Positions 41,722-51,669 are shown, counted from the first letter of the stretch. The stretch is 64,000 nt of DNA from Bacillota bacterium (GCA_023399055.1 JAEWQV010000014.1:1-64000); one strand, 5' to 3'. Program-made: numbers and translations. Notes: generated from the letters alone by a model not told the origin.

Positions 41722-42951
41722 ATGGATAGCAAACTGGTTATTACAAAAAAAGAAAATTTCATAGTTTCCGCCTCCTTTGAGGGAAAGGATTTGGTGCAGG
41801 TATCCCTGAACGCTTCCGAGGAAGGCGGCATTCTGGGGAATATCTATCTGGGCAAAGTCAAAAATATCGTAAAGAATATTAATGCTGCCTTCGTCGAGAT
41901 TGCGGACGGAAAGATCTGCTATTATTCCATGGGCGAAAATCGTTATCCCATCATGGCAAATGAGCAGGAATATAAGCCGGAAGAAGCACAGTTAAGTGAA
42001 GCTAAGGTTAAAATCGGGGATGAGCTTATTGTTCAGGTGACGAAGGAAGATGTGAAAACCAAGGCTCCGGTTGTGAGTTCGAATCTGAATTTCACAGGCA
42101 AATTTTCAGCCCTCACCTACGGGAAACCTGCTGTGGGAGTATCCTCCAAAATCCTGGATGAAAAGGAGAGAAAAAGGCTCAGGGAAATTGCGAAACGGAT
42201 GCAGCAGAAGGAGTATGGCTTCATCATCCGGACCAATGCTGCCTATGTACCGGAGGAAAAGATTGTTGCGGAGATGAAGAGGTTAGTCCAAGCCTATGAG
42301 AGCATCCGAAGATATGGGTTGCATCAGAGCTGTTTTTCCCTGCTTTATCAGACACCTCCTAATTATATCTGTGATATCAGGGACAGCTATACCGAGAATG
42401 TATCTGAATTCATTACGGATGATGAGAAGCTTTATGCAAATATGCGAGAGTTCCTAGAGGGATATCAGCCGGAGGATCTGGACAAGCTGAGATTTTATAA
42501 GGATGATATTCTAAGCCTTGCCAATCTCTACGGGCTGAACGATAAACTGGAGGATGCCCTGCGGCCCATGGTATGGCTTGGATGCGGAGGAACCCTGGTG
42601 ATTCAGCCAACGGAAGCCTTGACGGTTATTGATGTCAATACAGGAAAAGCAGTCGCCGGTAAGAAGCAGGTCCAGGAGACGTTTCTTAAGGTAAATCGGG
42701 AGGCTGCAAAAGAGATTGCAAAACAAATCAGACTCCGAAACCTCTCCGGAATTATTATTATTGATTTTATCGATATGGAGCTTAAGAAGAATAAAGAGCT
42801 GCTTATGGAGGAGCTGGAGGAATATTTTAAGAAGGACCCGGTTAAGACAACTCTGGTGGATATGACCGCCCTGGGACTTGTTGAGGTAACCCGTAAGAAG
42901 GTCCGAAAACCTCTCTATGAACAGGTAAATGAGGTGAGAAGACATTCATGA
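41722..42951 (+). CDS. rng: Ribonuclease E/G family protein
   Basis: A 409-residue protein with an N-terminal S1-like domain (GNIYLGKVKNIVKNINAAFVEI) and the DNase-I-like catalytic part: LTVIDVNTGK carries the first catalytic aspartate and IIIIDFIDM the second, with GLVEVTRKKVRKPLYEQ at the end. Such enzymes process rRNA and mRNA ends. It is shorter than E. coli RNase G and lacks an obvious Cys-x2-Cys zinc link. GGGGAGC precedes the ATG. The next gene overlaps it by four bases. Confidence 0.94.
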   Translation: MDSKLVITKKENFIVSASFEGKDLVQVSLNASEEGGILGNIYLGKVKNIVKNINAAFVEIADGKICYYSMGENRYPIMANEQEYKPEEAQLSEAKVKIGDELIVQVTKEDVKTKAPVVSSNLNFTGKFSALTYGKPAVGVSSKILDEKERKRLREIAKRMQQKEYGFIIRTNAAYVPEEKIVAEMKRLVQAYESIRRYGLHQSCFSLLYQTPPNYICDIRDSYTENVSEFITDDEKLYANMREFLEGYQPEDLDKLRFYKDDILSLANLYGLNDKLEDALRPMVWLGCGGTLVIQPTEALTVIDVNTGKAVAGKKQVQETFLKVNREAAKEIAKQIRLRNLSGIIIIDFIDMELKKNKELLMEELEEYFKKDPVKTTLVDMTALGLVEVTRKKVRKPLYEQVNEVRRHS

Positions 42952-43418
42952 TAAAGACAAATGTCATGCGGCTTTTGGATCAAGCCGGTATCACTTATAA
43001 AGCAATGGAATATGAGGTAGATGAGAATAATCTGGGCGGTGAGCATGTAGCACATTTGATTGATATGCCGGCGGAACAGGTATTTAAGACCTTAGTGGCA
43101 AAGGGAGAGAAGAAGGGTATTGTTGTATTCTGCATCCCTGTGAATCTGGAATTGAATCTAAAGAAAGCTGCTTCTGTTATTGGCGATAAGAAGATAGAGC
43201 TGCTTCCGGTGAAGGATTTACTTACAACCACCGGATATATCCGCGGAGGCTGTTCGCCGATTGGAATGAAGAAGCATTTTCCGACCTATATGGAAGAAAC
43301 CGCGGTGCTTTATGATGAGATTACCGTCAGTGCGGGAGTGAGAGGCTGTCAGCTTTGTATTCCCAGGGAATCATTGATAGAATATATCGGCGCAAGCCTT
43401 TGTGATATTGCAGAATAG
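42948..43418 (+). CDS. ybaK: Cys-tRNA(Pro)/Cys-tRNA(Cys) deacylase YbaK
   Basis: A 156-residue single-domain editing protein of the YbaK family. GITYKAMEYEVDENN, EQVFKTLVAKGEKKGIVVFCIPVN with the catalytic lysine region, the LNLKKAASVIGDKKIEL helix and GYIRGGCSPIGMKKHFPTYMEE (G-x-C-S-P-I-G loop) are all typical. It removes cysteine mischarged on tRNA-Pro. The start overlaps the end of the RNase gene (ATGA), so it belongs to that operon and is its last gene before the accessory block. Confidence 0.94.
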   Translation: MIKTNVMRLLDQAGITYKAMEYEVDENNLGGEHVAHLIDMPAEQVFKTLVAKGEKKGIVVFCIPVNLELNLKKAASVIGDKKIELLPVKDLLTTTGYIRGGCSPIGMKKHFPTYMEETAVLYDEITVSAGVRGCQLCIPRESLIEYIGASLCDIAE

Positions 43419-43455
43419 TACCGAATTTTTTAAAAAGTTAACTCTATAATCAAGT

Positions 43456-43508
43456 ATTAAATATGGGGATGAATAAAACCGATGGTTTTATTCATCCCCA
43501 TATTTAAT
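43456..43508. terminator. 25-bp perfect palindrome
   Basis: Arms at 43456-43480 and 43484-43508 (starting ATTAAATATGGGGATG) are exact reverse complements with a three-base GAT loop. It lies 37 bases after ybaK. It probably terminates that operon, but the perfection over 25 bp is unusual for a terminator and there is no T-run. Confidence 0.7.
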
Positions 43509-43517
43509 CTTAAGATA

Positions 43518-43658
43518 TTATTTCCTGCTTTCGGTACTATTTAACGGTTGGTACTCTGGAAAAAATACTCCTTTTCCGGTTAGCAGCTTTATTAGTGTTG
43601 TCTTACCTGCTCCATTCGGCCCGATCAGGCCGATGAATTCCCCTTCAGTGTCAGTTAA
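43518..43658 (-). pseudogene. Remnant of an ABC transporter ATP-binding gene (Walker A region)
   Basis: The minus strand reads LTDTEGEFIGLIGPNGAGKT, then TLIKLLTGKGVFFPE and a stop 15 codons later, with a stop codon before it and no start. This is the P-loop region of an ABC ATPase (GPNGAGKTTLIKLLTG) cut off on both sides, a leftover of a deleted or interrupted gene. It lies at the left edge of the accessory block. Confidence 0.7.
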
Positions 43659-44017
43659 TTATTTAATCAAATGCGGATAGATGATATAATAAAAGCGGAA
43701 TAAGGAAATACAAGCTCGCTTGTGAGCATACTGCAAACTTGCTTGTAAGCTTGTAAGTAATCGATCGGAGCTGATGATCATGAACCAGCTTTATATTCAT
43801 GATATAATTAATTTAGAATAGGGTGAGAGGCCTCTTCTTTTCTGACTTGCTCAAAGGACGAAAAATTATAACAAAAGTCAAAATCCTATAAGAAAAAAAT
43901 GGGCGTATTTGATGCGGAGACATGTGAGGTCAATATTTTACAAGACAAAGGAAATGCCGGCTATTTAATGCATATTGAGTTTCAGATATCCTATTTATAA
44001 GTAGGAGGATTAAATAT
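43659..44017. other. Gene-free stretch before the glycan-use locus
   Basis: AT-rich. It holds degenerate CTTGTAAG / CTTGTGAG repeats (about 43710-43760) and AT-rich -10-like hexamers near 43805-43820, but no promoter that I can define. AGGAGG at its end serves the DUF4432 gene. Confidence 0.5.
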
Positions 44018-45025
44018 ATGGCAGAATTTATTGATAAGTACGGCAGACAGCTCCATGTAGTGGCTATTGATAATGGTTGTATGTCTTTTACAGTGCTCCC
44101 GGAGAGAGGCATGGATATTGGTGATATTTATATCAATGGAGAAAAGGTATCCTGGGAGACACCGGAAGGGGAGCTGCTTCATCCGGATAGTGTTGATTTA
44201 AAAGAACCGGGTGCCTGGGATAAAGGCTTTGTGGCCAGCGTTACGACAATTGGACCGGAGGTATTCGGAACACCGGATGAGATAAGAACCGTGCATGGAA
44301 CCGGCGCTTACTCTACGGTAGATCTATGCTCTTTTTGCGTGAAGGAAGCAAATGAAGAAACAGAGGTTATGGGTACGGTGACAATTCGGGGCTATGACAA
44401 GAACCCAGTGTATAGAAAGGAAATCCGTATCGTAACAAGGCGGAATTCCACTTTTTTGACCCGGTATGAGAGAACAATTAATCTTACAAATGAAAGGCAG
44501 CACATTGACGACGGCTTTCATATTCAGCCGGCAGGAGCTTTTGTATCAAAAGGCGGCAGCTACGTGCTGCCTGTAAAAACTGAGCATATGCTTTTGCGTG
44601 ATTCGGCTCCAAGCGAGGATGATCCAAAGAAAATATATGATTATGGTATGTCACTGGATCCCATCAGATGCTATCAATATGCACCGGAAGAAGTAAGAGG
44701 ACTTGAGATGCTTCCTCTTCCGAGCACACATCATGTTACAGCGGAGATGCTGGTGGATGATGGATGGACGATGGCGGCTGTTCTTGTAAGACCTCTGGAT
44801 GTATTTCCAAGAACATTGATTGCAAAAAGAGCCATAGGTAAGCCGATGTATGCCATTGAACCATGTAAGACCAGACCAAATTCAATCAAACAAAAGGCCA
44901 TTGATGGAGAATTGATGTATCTGAAGCCTTACGAATCTATGGATTCCTGGATTACATTGGGATACCTTACGGGACAAAAAGAAATAATGGATATTGCGTA
45001 CAGAATCGAAGAAGCAAAGGGATAA
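44018..45025 (+). CDS. DUF4432 family aldose-epimerase-like protein
   Basis: A 335-residue cytoplasmic protein of the galactose-mutarotase-like fold. LPERGMDIGDIYINGEKVSWETPEG and VHGTGAYSTVDLCSF are typical of DUF4432, and a histidine (HIDDGFHIQPAGAFV) and a glutamate (AIEPCKTRPNS) are candidates for the active site. Members are linked to sugar-use loci and some act as sugar epimerases or mutarotases; the substrate is unknown. AGGAGG precedes the start, and the sensor kinase gene begins three bases after its stop, so it leads the locus. Confidence 0.85.
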   Translation: MAEFIDKYGRQLHVVAIDNGCMSFTVLPERGMDIGDIYINGEKVSWETPEGELLHPDSVDLKEPGAWDKGFVASVTTIGPEVFGTPDEIRTVHGTGAYSTVDLCSFCVKEANEETEVMGTVTIRGYDKNPVYRKEIRIVTRRNSTFLTRYERTINLTNERQHIDDGFHIQPAGAFVSKGGSYVLPVKTEHMLLRDSAPSEDDPKKIYDYGMSLDPIRCYQYAPEEVRGLEMLPLPSTHHVTAEMLVDDGWTMAAVLVRPLDVFPRTLIAKRAIGKPMYAIEPCKTRPNSIKQKAIDGELMYLKPYESMDSWITLGYLTGQKEIMDIAYRIEEAKG

Positions 45026-45028
45026 AAG

Positions 45029-46681
45029 ATGAAAGAGAATAGTCTTATTATTAAGTTCAGCGTGATATTGATGGCAGCTTTTTTGCTGTATGGAATGTAT
45101 GTGAGCTACGAAAACTATAGAAATATTTTAAAAAGTAACTATGAATATATAGATATTATGGTTGATGTGGACATAGACAGTCTAAGACAGACCCATGCGT
45201 TGATCAGAGGAACGACTTTTTCACTGTCAGGCAGTAGTTCAATCGAGGGCTGGCGAAATGATGAGACTTTTTTCTCAAAGGGAGATAAAAAGAGTTACCT
45301 GAATCAGGAGAACCTGAACCGGGAAATGCAGAAGATTCTTACAGATAACAATGTATGGAACTTTGAACTGTTTGATTATGTTGCTATCTATGAAAATGAT
45401 AAATTGATGGCATCTACTTATACAAAGCCTTTTAACATACAGCAGATTATAACCTCTTCCTGGGCGGTATACGAACAGATTAAAGATATGGAAGATTATA
45501 CGGTAGAGCTTCCTCCCACAGAAACAGATGATACAATCTATACCACCCTTCGTATCAAATCAGATTTTAAAAGCGAGAATGCCTTATACATAATTGGAGC
45601 TACGAATGAAAAATGTTTTGGCGACAGGCTGAGCAGTCTGGCTACCTATGATGGTTCACTGGTGTTTATGACAGACAGAGAGGGTATGGTTTATTCCTCC
45701 AACGACAGTGAATGGCTGGGTAAAAAGGTGCCGCAGAAGCTGCTCGGTTTGTCCAATTCCACAGAAAAAAGAGAACTTATAATGAATAGAACCAGTTATA
45801 TTGTGACAAAGCGAGCGATCAATAAAGAATACAACTTTATCTATCTTTATCCAAAACAAGAGGTAGTTCTGCGCACATTTTTAGGAATGAAATCCTTTCT
45901 TATAATATCCGTACTTTTTGCAGCCTTTATTGTGGTAATTTTTGTTCTTATGACCAACGGGGTAAAGCGCCTGGTAAAGAGCGCCTATGAATCCAAAATA
46001 TTGCTGGATGAGATGGAAATTAAGTTTCTTCAGCATCAAATGAATCCCCACTTTCTATTCAATATTTTACTAACCATACAGATTAAGGCAAAAATGTCCG
46101 GTGATGAAAAGATTTATAAAATGATTTCTTCGTTGTCTGCATTGTTGCGGGCAGGTATCTATAAGGATGCCCGTGCCATTGTGTCAATAAAGGAGGAACT
46201 TAAATATGTGGAGTATTATCTCTGGCTTCAAAAAGAGCGATATGATGATCGCTTAAACTATAGCATTGAGGTATCGGATGATTCCATACTGAATTGTGAA
46301 ATCCCAAGACTCATTATCGAAGCTATGGTGGAGAATGCGATTGTACATGGCATCGAGAATATGCCGGAAGAAGCCACGGTCCGTGTGACCTTGGAATATG
46401 TTTTTGCAAATGAGGAAGAAGAGATTTTGATTCATGTCATAGATAATGGAGCCGGTTTTAATGCAGCTGAGATCGTTTCAGAAAAAGCAGGATTGGAAAA
46501 CGATGGCAGTATCCGGCGTGATAAGATGGGGCTTAACAATACCAATCAAAGATTGAAGCTGATCTATGGTGAACAATATGGTCTGATTATTCATAGCAAG
46601 GAAAAGGAAGGAACCGACATAGAAATACATATACCGAAGAAGATAATGGAGACAGAGAATGATAAAAGTAATGATAGTTGA
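45029..46681 (+). CDS. YesM-type sensor histidine kinase
   Basis: A 550-residue membrane kinase. TM1 is at residues 9-27, an extracytoplasmic sensor region of about 260 residues follows, and TM2 is about 289-311 (SFLIISVLFAAFIVVIFVLM). The His-kinase motif FLQHQMNPHFLFNIL contains the phosphorylated H341, with an HATPase domain (VENAIVHGIENM, IDNGAGF, GLNNTNQRL) at the end. It lacks a clear HAMP domain. Such LytS/YesM kinases sense plant cell wall oligosaccharides and phosphorylate the adjacent YesN regulator. Its gene overlaps that of the regulator by 23 bases. Confidence 0.94.
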   Translation: MKENSLIIKFSVILMAAFLLYGMYVSYENYRNILKSNYEYIDIMVDVDIDSLRQTHALIRGTTFSLSGSSSIEGWRNDETFFSKGDKKSYLNQENLNREMQKILTDNNVWNFELFDYVAIYENDKLMASTYTKPFNIQQIITSSWAVYEQIKDMEDYTVELPPTETDDTIYTTLRIKSDFKSENALYIIGATNEKCFGDRLSSLATYDGSLVFMTDREGMVYSSNDSEWLGKKVPQKLLGLSNSTEKRELIMNRTSYIVTKRAINKEYNFIYLYPKQEVVLRTFLGMKSFLIISVLFAAFIVVIFVLMTNGVKRLVKSAYESKILLDEMEIKFLQHQMNPHFLFNILLTIQIKAKMSGDEKIYKMISSLSALLRAGIYKDARAIVSIKEELKYVEYYLWLQKERYDDRLNYSIEVSDDSILNCEIPRLIIEAMVENAIVHGIENMPEEATVRVTLEYVFANEEEEILIHVIDNGAGFNAAEIVSEKAGLENDGSIRRDKMGLNNTNQRLKLIYGEQYGLIIHSKEKEGTDIEIHIPKKIMETENDKSNDS

Positions 46682-48209
46682 TGATGAACGCAATATCAGA
46701 GAAGGTATTCTCCATTTGATCAACTGGAGAGAACTGGGGTGTGAGGTAGTGCATTCCTGTAATAACGGAAGTGCTGCTCTTGTGTTTATGGAAGGAAATC
46801 CGGTGGATATTGTTGTGACTGATATTAAAATGCCCATTATGGACGGACTTGAGCTGAGTGAGAAAATCAGTGAGAAGTATTCGGCTAAGGTAATAATCTT
46901 AACAGCATATTCCGATTTCGCACTGGCAAAGCAAGCAATCAAGTATAATGTGTCTGATTTCATTGTCAAAAATGAATTTATAGAAGAATTGCCGTTAGCG
47001 ATCAATAGAACTATAGAAAGAATTATAAAAGAACGAAATACGAGTGAAGCAGACAAAGCAGAGGTGCTTGGCAGCTTTGATTATGTCGGCGTATTTCAGC
47101 GTCTGATTACTACGGGGAAGATTTCAGCGAAGGAGATGGCAGAAGGTAAGCTGCAGGAGAACAATTATGTTCTTTGTGCTTGTGATATTACCTATTACGA
47201 TAAGGAAAAAGGAAATCAAAATATGCCGGAGCTTCTTAATAATATTCTTCGAATCTCTTTAAAAGACTGCAGCTACAGTATCATACCGTTTACAGATTCG
47301 TACTTGATTATTCCGGTAGGATACAAAAAGAACAGCACCATCGGACTTAATACCGTTGTAGATTATTTTAACAATATTATTATCATGATAGAAGAATTTA
47401 TGAGGATTGATATTAAACTGGGACTCAGTTCAGAAGTAAAAGACGTGAAGCAGCTTAAAAATGGATATGAAGAAGCAAGACAGGCCTTGGCCAAGATAAC
47501 AACGCAGGGAACTGCAATAAAAGTGTATACCTCACTGTCCCTGCCAGGAGCAATCACAGCCTTTGATGTGGACAGATACACCAATATGCTGGTGGAGATT
47601 ACCTTTGATGAGGAAAGCCAGGAGGCAGAAGAAAAATTGGCAGAGGGATTTGAAAAGCTGGCGGATACCGGCTGTGCCTTTGAACAGTGTCAGCTGTATA
47701 TGCTGGTGATCTGCAGCTCTATTATTCATAAGGCAGTAAGATATCATCTGGATGTAGATCAGGACTTTAATGAGATGGAAAGGGAAGTATACGAGAAGAT
47801 CCAGAATGCAAAGACAATTTATCGTTTGATTCGTATAGGCAATGACACCATTGAAAGAGTCAGAACGCTGTGCATCGGTAAGAAAAATTTTAAAAACGAA
47901 TTGGTTAAAAAGGTGGATGAATGTATCCGGCAGCACTACAGGAAAGAGCTTAATCTTCAGTATATCAGTAATGAACTGTACTTGAACAACAGCTATATAA
48001 GCCGTGCCTATAAAAAATTGACCGGCTATACTGTGACTGAGAAGATTGCCATGTATAGAGTGGCTAAGGCAAAGGAACTCCTGGCAGGGACCAATATGAA
48101 GATTTATGAGATAGCACAGGTAGTCGGTTTTAAGGACGCGCCTTATTTTACCAATGTTTTTATGAAATATACCGGAAAGAGTCCGTCTGATTTTAGACAG
48201 GAACGATAA
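46659..48209 (+). CDS. YesN-type response regulator with AraC DNA-binding domain
   Basis: A 516-residue regulator. The receiver domain (MIKVMIVDDERNIREGILHL) has phospho-acceptor D55 in VTDIKMPIMDG and a conserved lysine in FIVKNEF. A middle region of about 270 residues precedes the C-terminal AraC/XylS helix-turn-helix pair (LNLQYISNELYLNNSYISRA and KIYEIAQVVGFKDAPYFTNV). It should activate the transporter and GH43 genes that follow when an oligosaccharide is sensed. Its start overlaps the kinase gene, so the two are translationally coupled. Confidence 0.95.
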   Translation: MIKVMIVDDERNIREGILHLINWRELGCEVVHSCNNGSAALVFMEGNPVDIVVTDIKMPIMDGLELSEKISEKYSAKVIILTAYSDFALAKQAIKYNVSDFIVKNEFIEELPLAINRTIERIIKERNTSEADKAEVLGSFDYVGVFQRLITTGKISAKEMAEGKLQENNYVLCACDITYYDKEKGNQNMPELLNNILRISLKDCSYSIIPFTDSYLIIPVGYKKNSTIGLNTVVDYFNNIIIMIEEFMRIDIKLGLSSEVKDVKQLKNGYEEARQALAKITTQGTAIKVYTSLSLPGAITAFDVDRYTNMLVEITFDEESQEAEEKLAEGFEKLADTGCAFEQCQLYMLVICSSIIHKAVRYHLDVDQDFNEMEREVYEKIQNAKTIYRLIRIGNDTIERVRTLCIGKKNFKNELVKKVDECIRQHYRKELNLQYISNELYLNNSYISRAYKKLTGYTVTEKIAMYRVAKAKELLAGTNMKIYEIAQVVGFKDAPYFTNVFMKYTGKSPSDFRQER

Positions 48210-48393
48210 TGAAAAATCAATATATCTCCATAAAGGTAAAAAACACACAAGAAAAACCAGAATAAAAGCAGTACCCAAAAAGAAGTGGTCAAATTTCTAT
48301 AACAGGAGGAAAAGGGCTTCTATTTTGAATAAATGGCAGATACGGTATGATAATCATGCGCTAAGCAATAAACCATTTATTTAGGAGGATTTT

Positions 48394-49770
48394 ATGAAAA
48401 AAGGATTATCAAAAGCAATTGCGTTGCTATTGGCCCTTACCATGATTCTGTCATTGGCAGCATGCGGTAACAAGGCAGGTAATGATGCAGACAAAGAAAC
48501 AAGTACCGGCAAGACATCAGTGAAAGAGACAAACAAAGGGGATAAGGCAGAGGTAACAAGCTCTGAACCGATAGAAATCTCATATGCAACTTTTATGGTT
48601 GGTTCTCATGCATCTGCAGCAGCGGAAGAAGAAATAATCAACGCATTCAATAAGAAGTATGAAGGCAGATACAAAGTAGTAGTGGAAGAACTCCCCAGCG
48701 ATAATGCATTCGTTGATAAGATGAAGATATTAGCTTCTTCTCAGACATTACCGGATGTACTTATCGGAAAAAATGGGATCAGAGAGCTGGCCATTGAGAA
48801 TGGACAGGCGGTAAATATTAAGCCGTTTTTGGAAGAAGACGCAGAATGGATGAAGTTAGTGGGAGAAGACGCGATGAACTACAACATGGAAGAGGACGGA
48901 AGCGTTTACTCTATCTCCAATCAGCGTCAGATTATCGGATATTTCTACAACAAAGAAATGTTTGCCGCAGCAGGCATCACACCGGCTAAGACCTGGGATG
49001 AGTTCATGAGCAACAATGCAAAGCTGAAGGAAGCAGGATTCACACCACTGGCTTTGATGACCGGTGAAAATGCATGGACTACCAATCTTTGGCTGGCAGC
49101 TATGATCGGTACTGACGGTGCGGCGGGAAATGCTTTCATGAATACCAGCTATCCTGCAAACTATAGCAACAGCTCGGTTATTAAGGGCCTAGAGATGCTT
49201 AAAACATGTTTGAAGGAGTACACCACTCCGGATGCGGTAGGTGCGATTTATGCAAATGCAGCAAACAACTTCGAGCAGGGTAATGTGGCTATGATTGCAA
49301 ACGGACCTTGGATGTGTCCTGATTTTACAGATGAAACCAAGTCTATGCCAGGTTTTGGCGATAAGGTTGGTGTAGCTCTTTATCCGGAAGATGGGTTGGT
49401 TGCACAGTTTGAGGTCGGATATATTCTTTGTACCAACGGAAAATCTGAGGAAGAGCAGAAGGGTGCTCTTGAATTCCTTAAGTTCAAGACAAGTGAATAT
49501 GCTCAGAGCGTATTTCTTGAGAAGGCTGGTGTTCTTCCTTTGACAGACAACATCGAGCTGTCTGATGAGTACAAGGCTGCTAATCCAATTCTTGCGGAAC
49601 TGATCGTGCTGGCGGGTAGTGCAAAGTACACCTTCGAGAATATCGACAATACAGCATTCTCTTCTATCGTAAATGAAACTGCTGTCAGATATCCGGAACT
49701 TGCATATGATGAGATTACTCCGGAGGAGTTTGCAGATTACCTTACAAAGGTAGCCGAGCTGAGCAAGTAA
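48394..49770 (+). CDS. Lipoprotein sugar-binding protein of ABC importer
   Basis: A 458-residue family 1 solute-binding protein. The signal peptide ends in the lipobox ILSLAAC with lipidated Cys24, followed by a flexible polar linker (residues 25-60). The two-lobed domain contains DVLIGKNGIRELA, IIGYFYNKEMFAAAGI, TPLALMTGENAWTTNLW and NVAMIANGPWMC, matching oligosaccharide-binding proteins. AGGAGGATTTT precedes the ATG. It is followed by a terminator-like hairpin and the two permeases. Probably binds the oligosaccharides released by the GH43 enzyme encoded downstream. Confidence 0.95.
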   Translation: MKKGLSKAIALLLALTMILSLAACGNKAGNDADKETSTGKTSVKETNKGDKAEVTSSEPIEISYATFMVGSHASAAAEEEIINAFNKKYEGRYKVVVEELPSDNAFVDKMKILASSQTLPDVLIGKNGIRELAIENGQAVNIKPFLEEDAEWMKLVGEDAMNYNMEEDGSVYSISNQRQIIGYFYNKEMFAAAGITPAKTWDEFMSNNAKLKEAGFTPLALMTGENAWTTNLWLAAMIGTDGAAGNAFMNTSYPANYSNSSVIKGLEMLKTCLKEYTTPDAVGAIYANAANNFEQGNVAMIANGPWMCPDFTDETKSMPGFGDKVGVALYPEDGLVAQFEVGYILCTNGKSEEEQKGALEFLKFKTSEYAQSVFLEKAGVLPLTDNIELSDEYKAANPILAELIVLAGSAKYTFENIDNTAFSSIVNETAVRYPELAYDEITPEEFADYLTKVAELSK

Positions 49771-49792
49771 TAAAATGTTTTAACCAATTGCG

Positions 49793-49845
49793 CAAGCATA
49801 AATAAGGACTTAACAGAGCTTCATATTTATGCTTGTGTTATTTTT
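49793..49845 (+). terminator. Hairpin between binding protein and permeases
   Basis: 12-bp stem CAAGCATAAATA (49793-49804) / TATTTATGCTTG (49824-49835) followed by TGTTATTTTTG. A partial terminator that would favour expression of the binding protein over the permeases, mirroring the arrangement at 921-940. Confidence 0.7.
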
Positions 49846-49873
49846 GCGGTTTTTTTACAGAATGGAGAATATT

Positions 49874-50752
49874 ATGACAAAAAACAAGAAATGGATCATA
49901 CTATTTCTGCTTCCGGGGATCTTATTATTTGGTTTTATATTCCTTGGGCCTATTGTAGTCTTGTTTGGAACATCCTTTACGCATTGGTCCATTGGCAAGG
50001 AAATATCATTGGTTGGATTAAGAAATTATATGTATTTATTTACAGAAGACCAAACCTTTATCCACAGTTTGAAAAACACGATTGTCTGGATTCTTCTTCA
50101 GGCGACCTTTCATGTACTGATTGGAACCACCGTAGCAATTGTTTTAGCGAAAAAGAGGTGGTATAGCAGTACAATAAGAACAATTTACTTTATACCAAAT
50201 GTTATTTCGAGTGCAGCACTGGGGATGCTGTTCTTGTGTGTGATGAATCCGCAGTATGGACTTATCAATTCATTGATTACGAATATAACGGGAGAAGGCT
50301 TTATTCAGAACTGGTTTATGGATCCAAAGACCGCATTTTTATCGGTTACCATGACATGGCTTCCATATGCAGGACTTGTTACAATTTTGGTCATGGCTGA
50401 GATGTCATCTGTTTCCGAGGATGTATATGAAGCAGCAAAGATCGATGGGGCCTCGTCTTTTCAGACAGATATATATGTGGTTTTACCTCTTATGAAAAAT
50501 ATTATCGGAACCTCTGCAGTTCTGGCAGCCACCAGTATGCTGCAGAAGCTGGACATTATCATGATGACCACCAACGGCGGACCGGGAAGCAGAACCATGA
50601 ATATGCCCATGTATCTGTATAAAACAGTATTTACCAACAACAATTATGGGCTGGCAAATGCACAAGGAGTTTTACTGGTACTTCTGGGCATGATTGTGCT
50701 TAAGAGCATTCGTAAAATATTCCATATGGACGCAAAAGAACAGAAAGGATGA
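49874..50752 (+). CDS. Carbohydrate ABC transporter permease, UgpA type
   Basis: A 292-residue permease with start at 49874, where GGAG is well placed; longer in-frame starts run into the upstream hairpin. Membrane segments include WIILFLLPGILLFGFIFLGP and six more spans; the EAA loop reads EAAKIDGASSFQTDIYVVLP. It pairs with the next gene, whose start is four bases after this stop, and with the lipoprotein encoded upstream to import oligosaccharides. No ATPase is encoded in the locus. Confidence 0.93.
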   Translation: MTKNKKWIILFLLPGILLFGFIFLGPIVVLFGTSFTHWSIGKEISLVGLRNYMYLFTEDQTFIHSLKNTIVWILLQATFHVLIGTTVAIVLAKKRWYSSTIRTIYFIPNVISSAALGMLFLCVMNPQYGLINSLITNITGEGFIQNWFMDPKTAFLSVTMTWLPYAGLVTILVMAEMSSVSEDVYEAAKIDGASSFQTDIYVVLPLMKNIIGTSAVLAATSMLQKLDIIMMTTNGGPGSRTMNMPMYLYKTVFTNNNYGLANAQGVLLVLLGMIVLKSIRKIFHMDAKEQKG

Positions 50753-50756
50753 CATT

Positions 50757-51581
50757 ATGTTTCCAATCATCAGAAAAATACTTACAGCCCTGTTGCTGGC
50801 GGTCATAGTGGCCATCTCCATTGTGCCCTTTGCGTGGGTGTTGTTTTCTTCATTTAAAACCAACAGCGAGATTTTATCCGGAACTCTGTGGTTTCCTTCC
50901 GGCTTTCACTTTAGCAATTATACGACAGCCTTTAAGCTGGCGCCTCTTGTAACTTTTTATAAGAACAGTATTTTTATTGCCATCGCAGGAACAGCGCTGA
51001 ATGTCATTGTATGTTCCATGGCAGCTTATGTAGTGGTAAGATGCTCCTTTCAGTTAAAGGGAGTGGTAATGCTTCTGTTTTCCATAGGACTGATTATTCC
51101 GGGAGCCGCGTTGCTTCAGCCACTATATACCATATTAAACGCAACCAATCTTTATAATACGCGAACCGGTCTGATTCTTGTATACACAGCGCTCGGTATG
51201 CCGACCACCTTTTATGTCATGATGAGTTACATACAGACCATTCCATATTCCTTAGAAGAGGCCGCTTATATTGATGGCTCCGGATTTTTCCGAACCTTCC
51301 TGCAGATTGTTCTGCCCCTTACAAGACCGGCTTTTGCTACGGCAGGTATAATTCAGTTTTTGCTGTGCTGGAACGAGTTCCAGCTGGCTCTTACTTTAAC
51401 AGGAGAGACCGGAAAAAGGACCCTTCCAATTGCACTTTTCTATTTTAAGAGTGCATTTGCCAGCGATTACGGGGCCATGTTTGCAGCAACGGTAGTAGTT
51501 GTCATACCTAGTATCATTACATTTATATTACTTCAAAAACAGGTTATTTCCGGCTTGGCTGCCGGATCGGTAAAAGGATAA
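50757..51581 (+). CDS. Carbohydrate ABC transporter permease, UgpE type
   Basis: A 274-residue second permease; the start at 50757 follows AAAGGATGAC. The EAA loop is EAAYIDGSGFFRTFLQIVLP and the C-terminus GLAAGSVKG matches MalG-type subunits. The spans beginning LLLAVIVAISIVPFAWVLFS give the usual six-helix topology. It ends 88 bases before the GH43 gene with no terminator between, so the secreted enzyme is probably cotranscribed. Confidence 0.93.
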   Translation: MFPIIRKILTALLLAVIVAISIVPFAWVLFSSFKTNSEILSGTLWFPSGFHFSNYTTAFKLAPLVTFYKNSIFIAIAGTALNVIVCSMAAYVVVRCSFQLKGVVMLLFSIGLIIPGAALLQPLYTILNATNLYNTRTGLILVYTALGMPTTFYVMMSYIQTIPYSLEEAAYIDGSGFFRTFLQIVLPLTRPAFATAGIIQFLLCWNEFQLALTLTGETGKRTLPIALFYFKSAFASDYGAMFAATVVVVIPSIITFILLQKQVISGLAAGSVKG

Positions 51582-51669
51582 AAAATTCCTCTTATGTGGC
51601 GCGGGAAAAGGAAGAGAGTTATAGTGGCACATGAGGGATATAAAATAAATTAAAGGAGAGGGATTTAGA

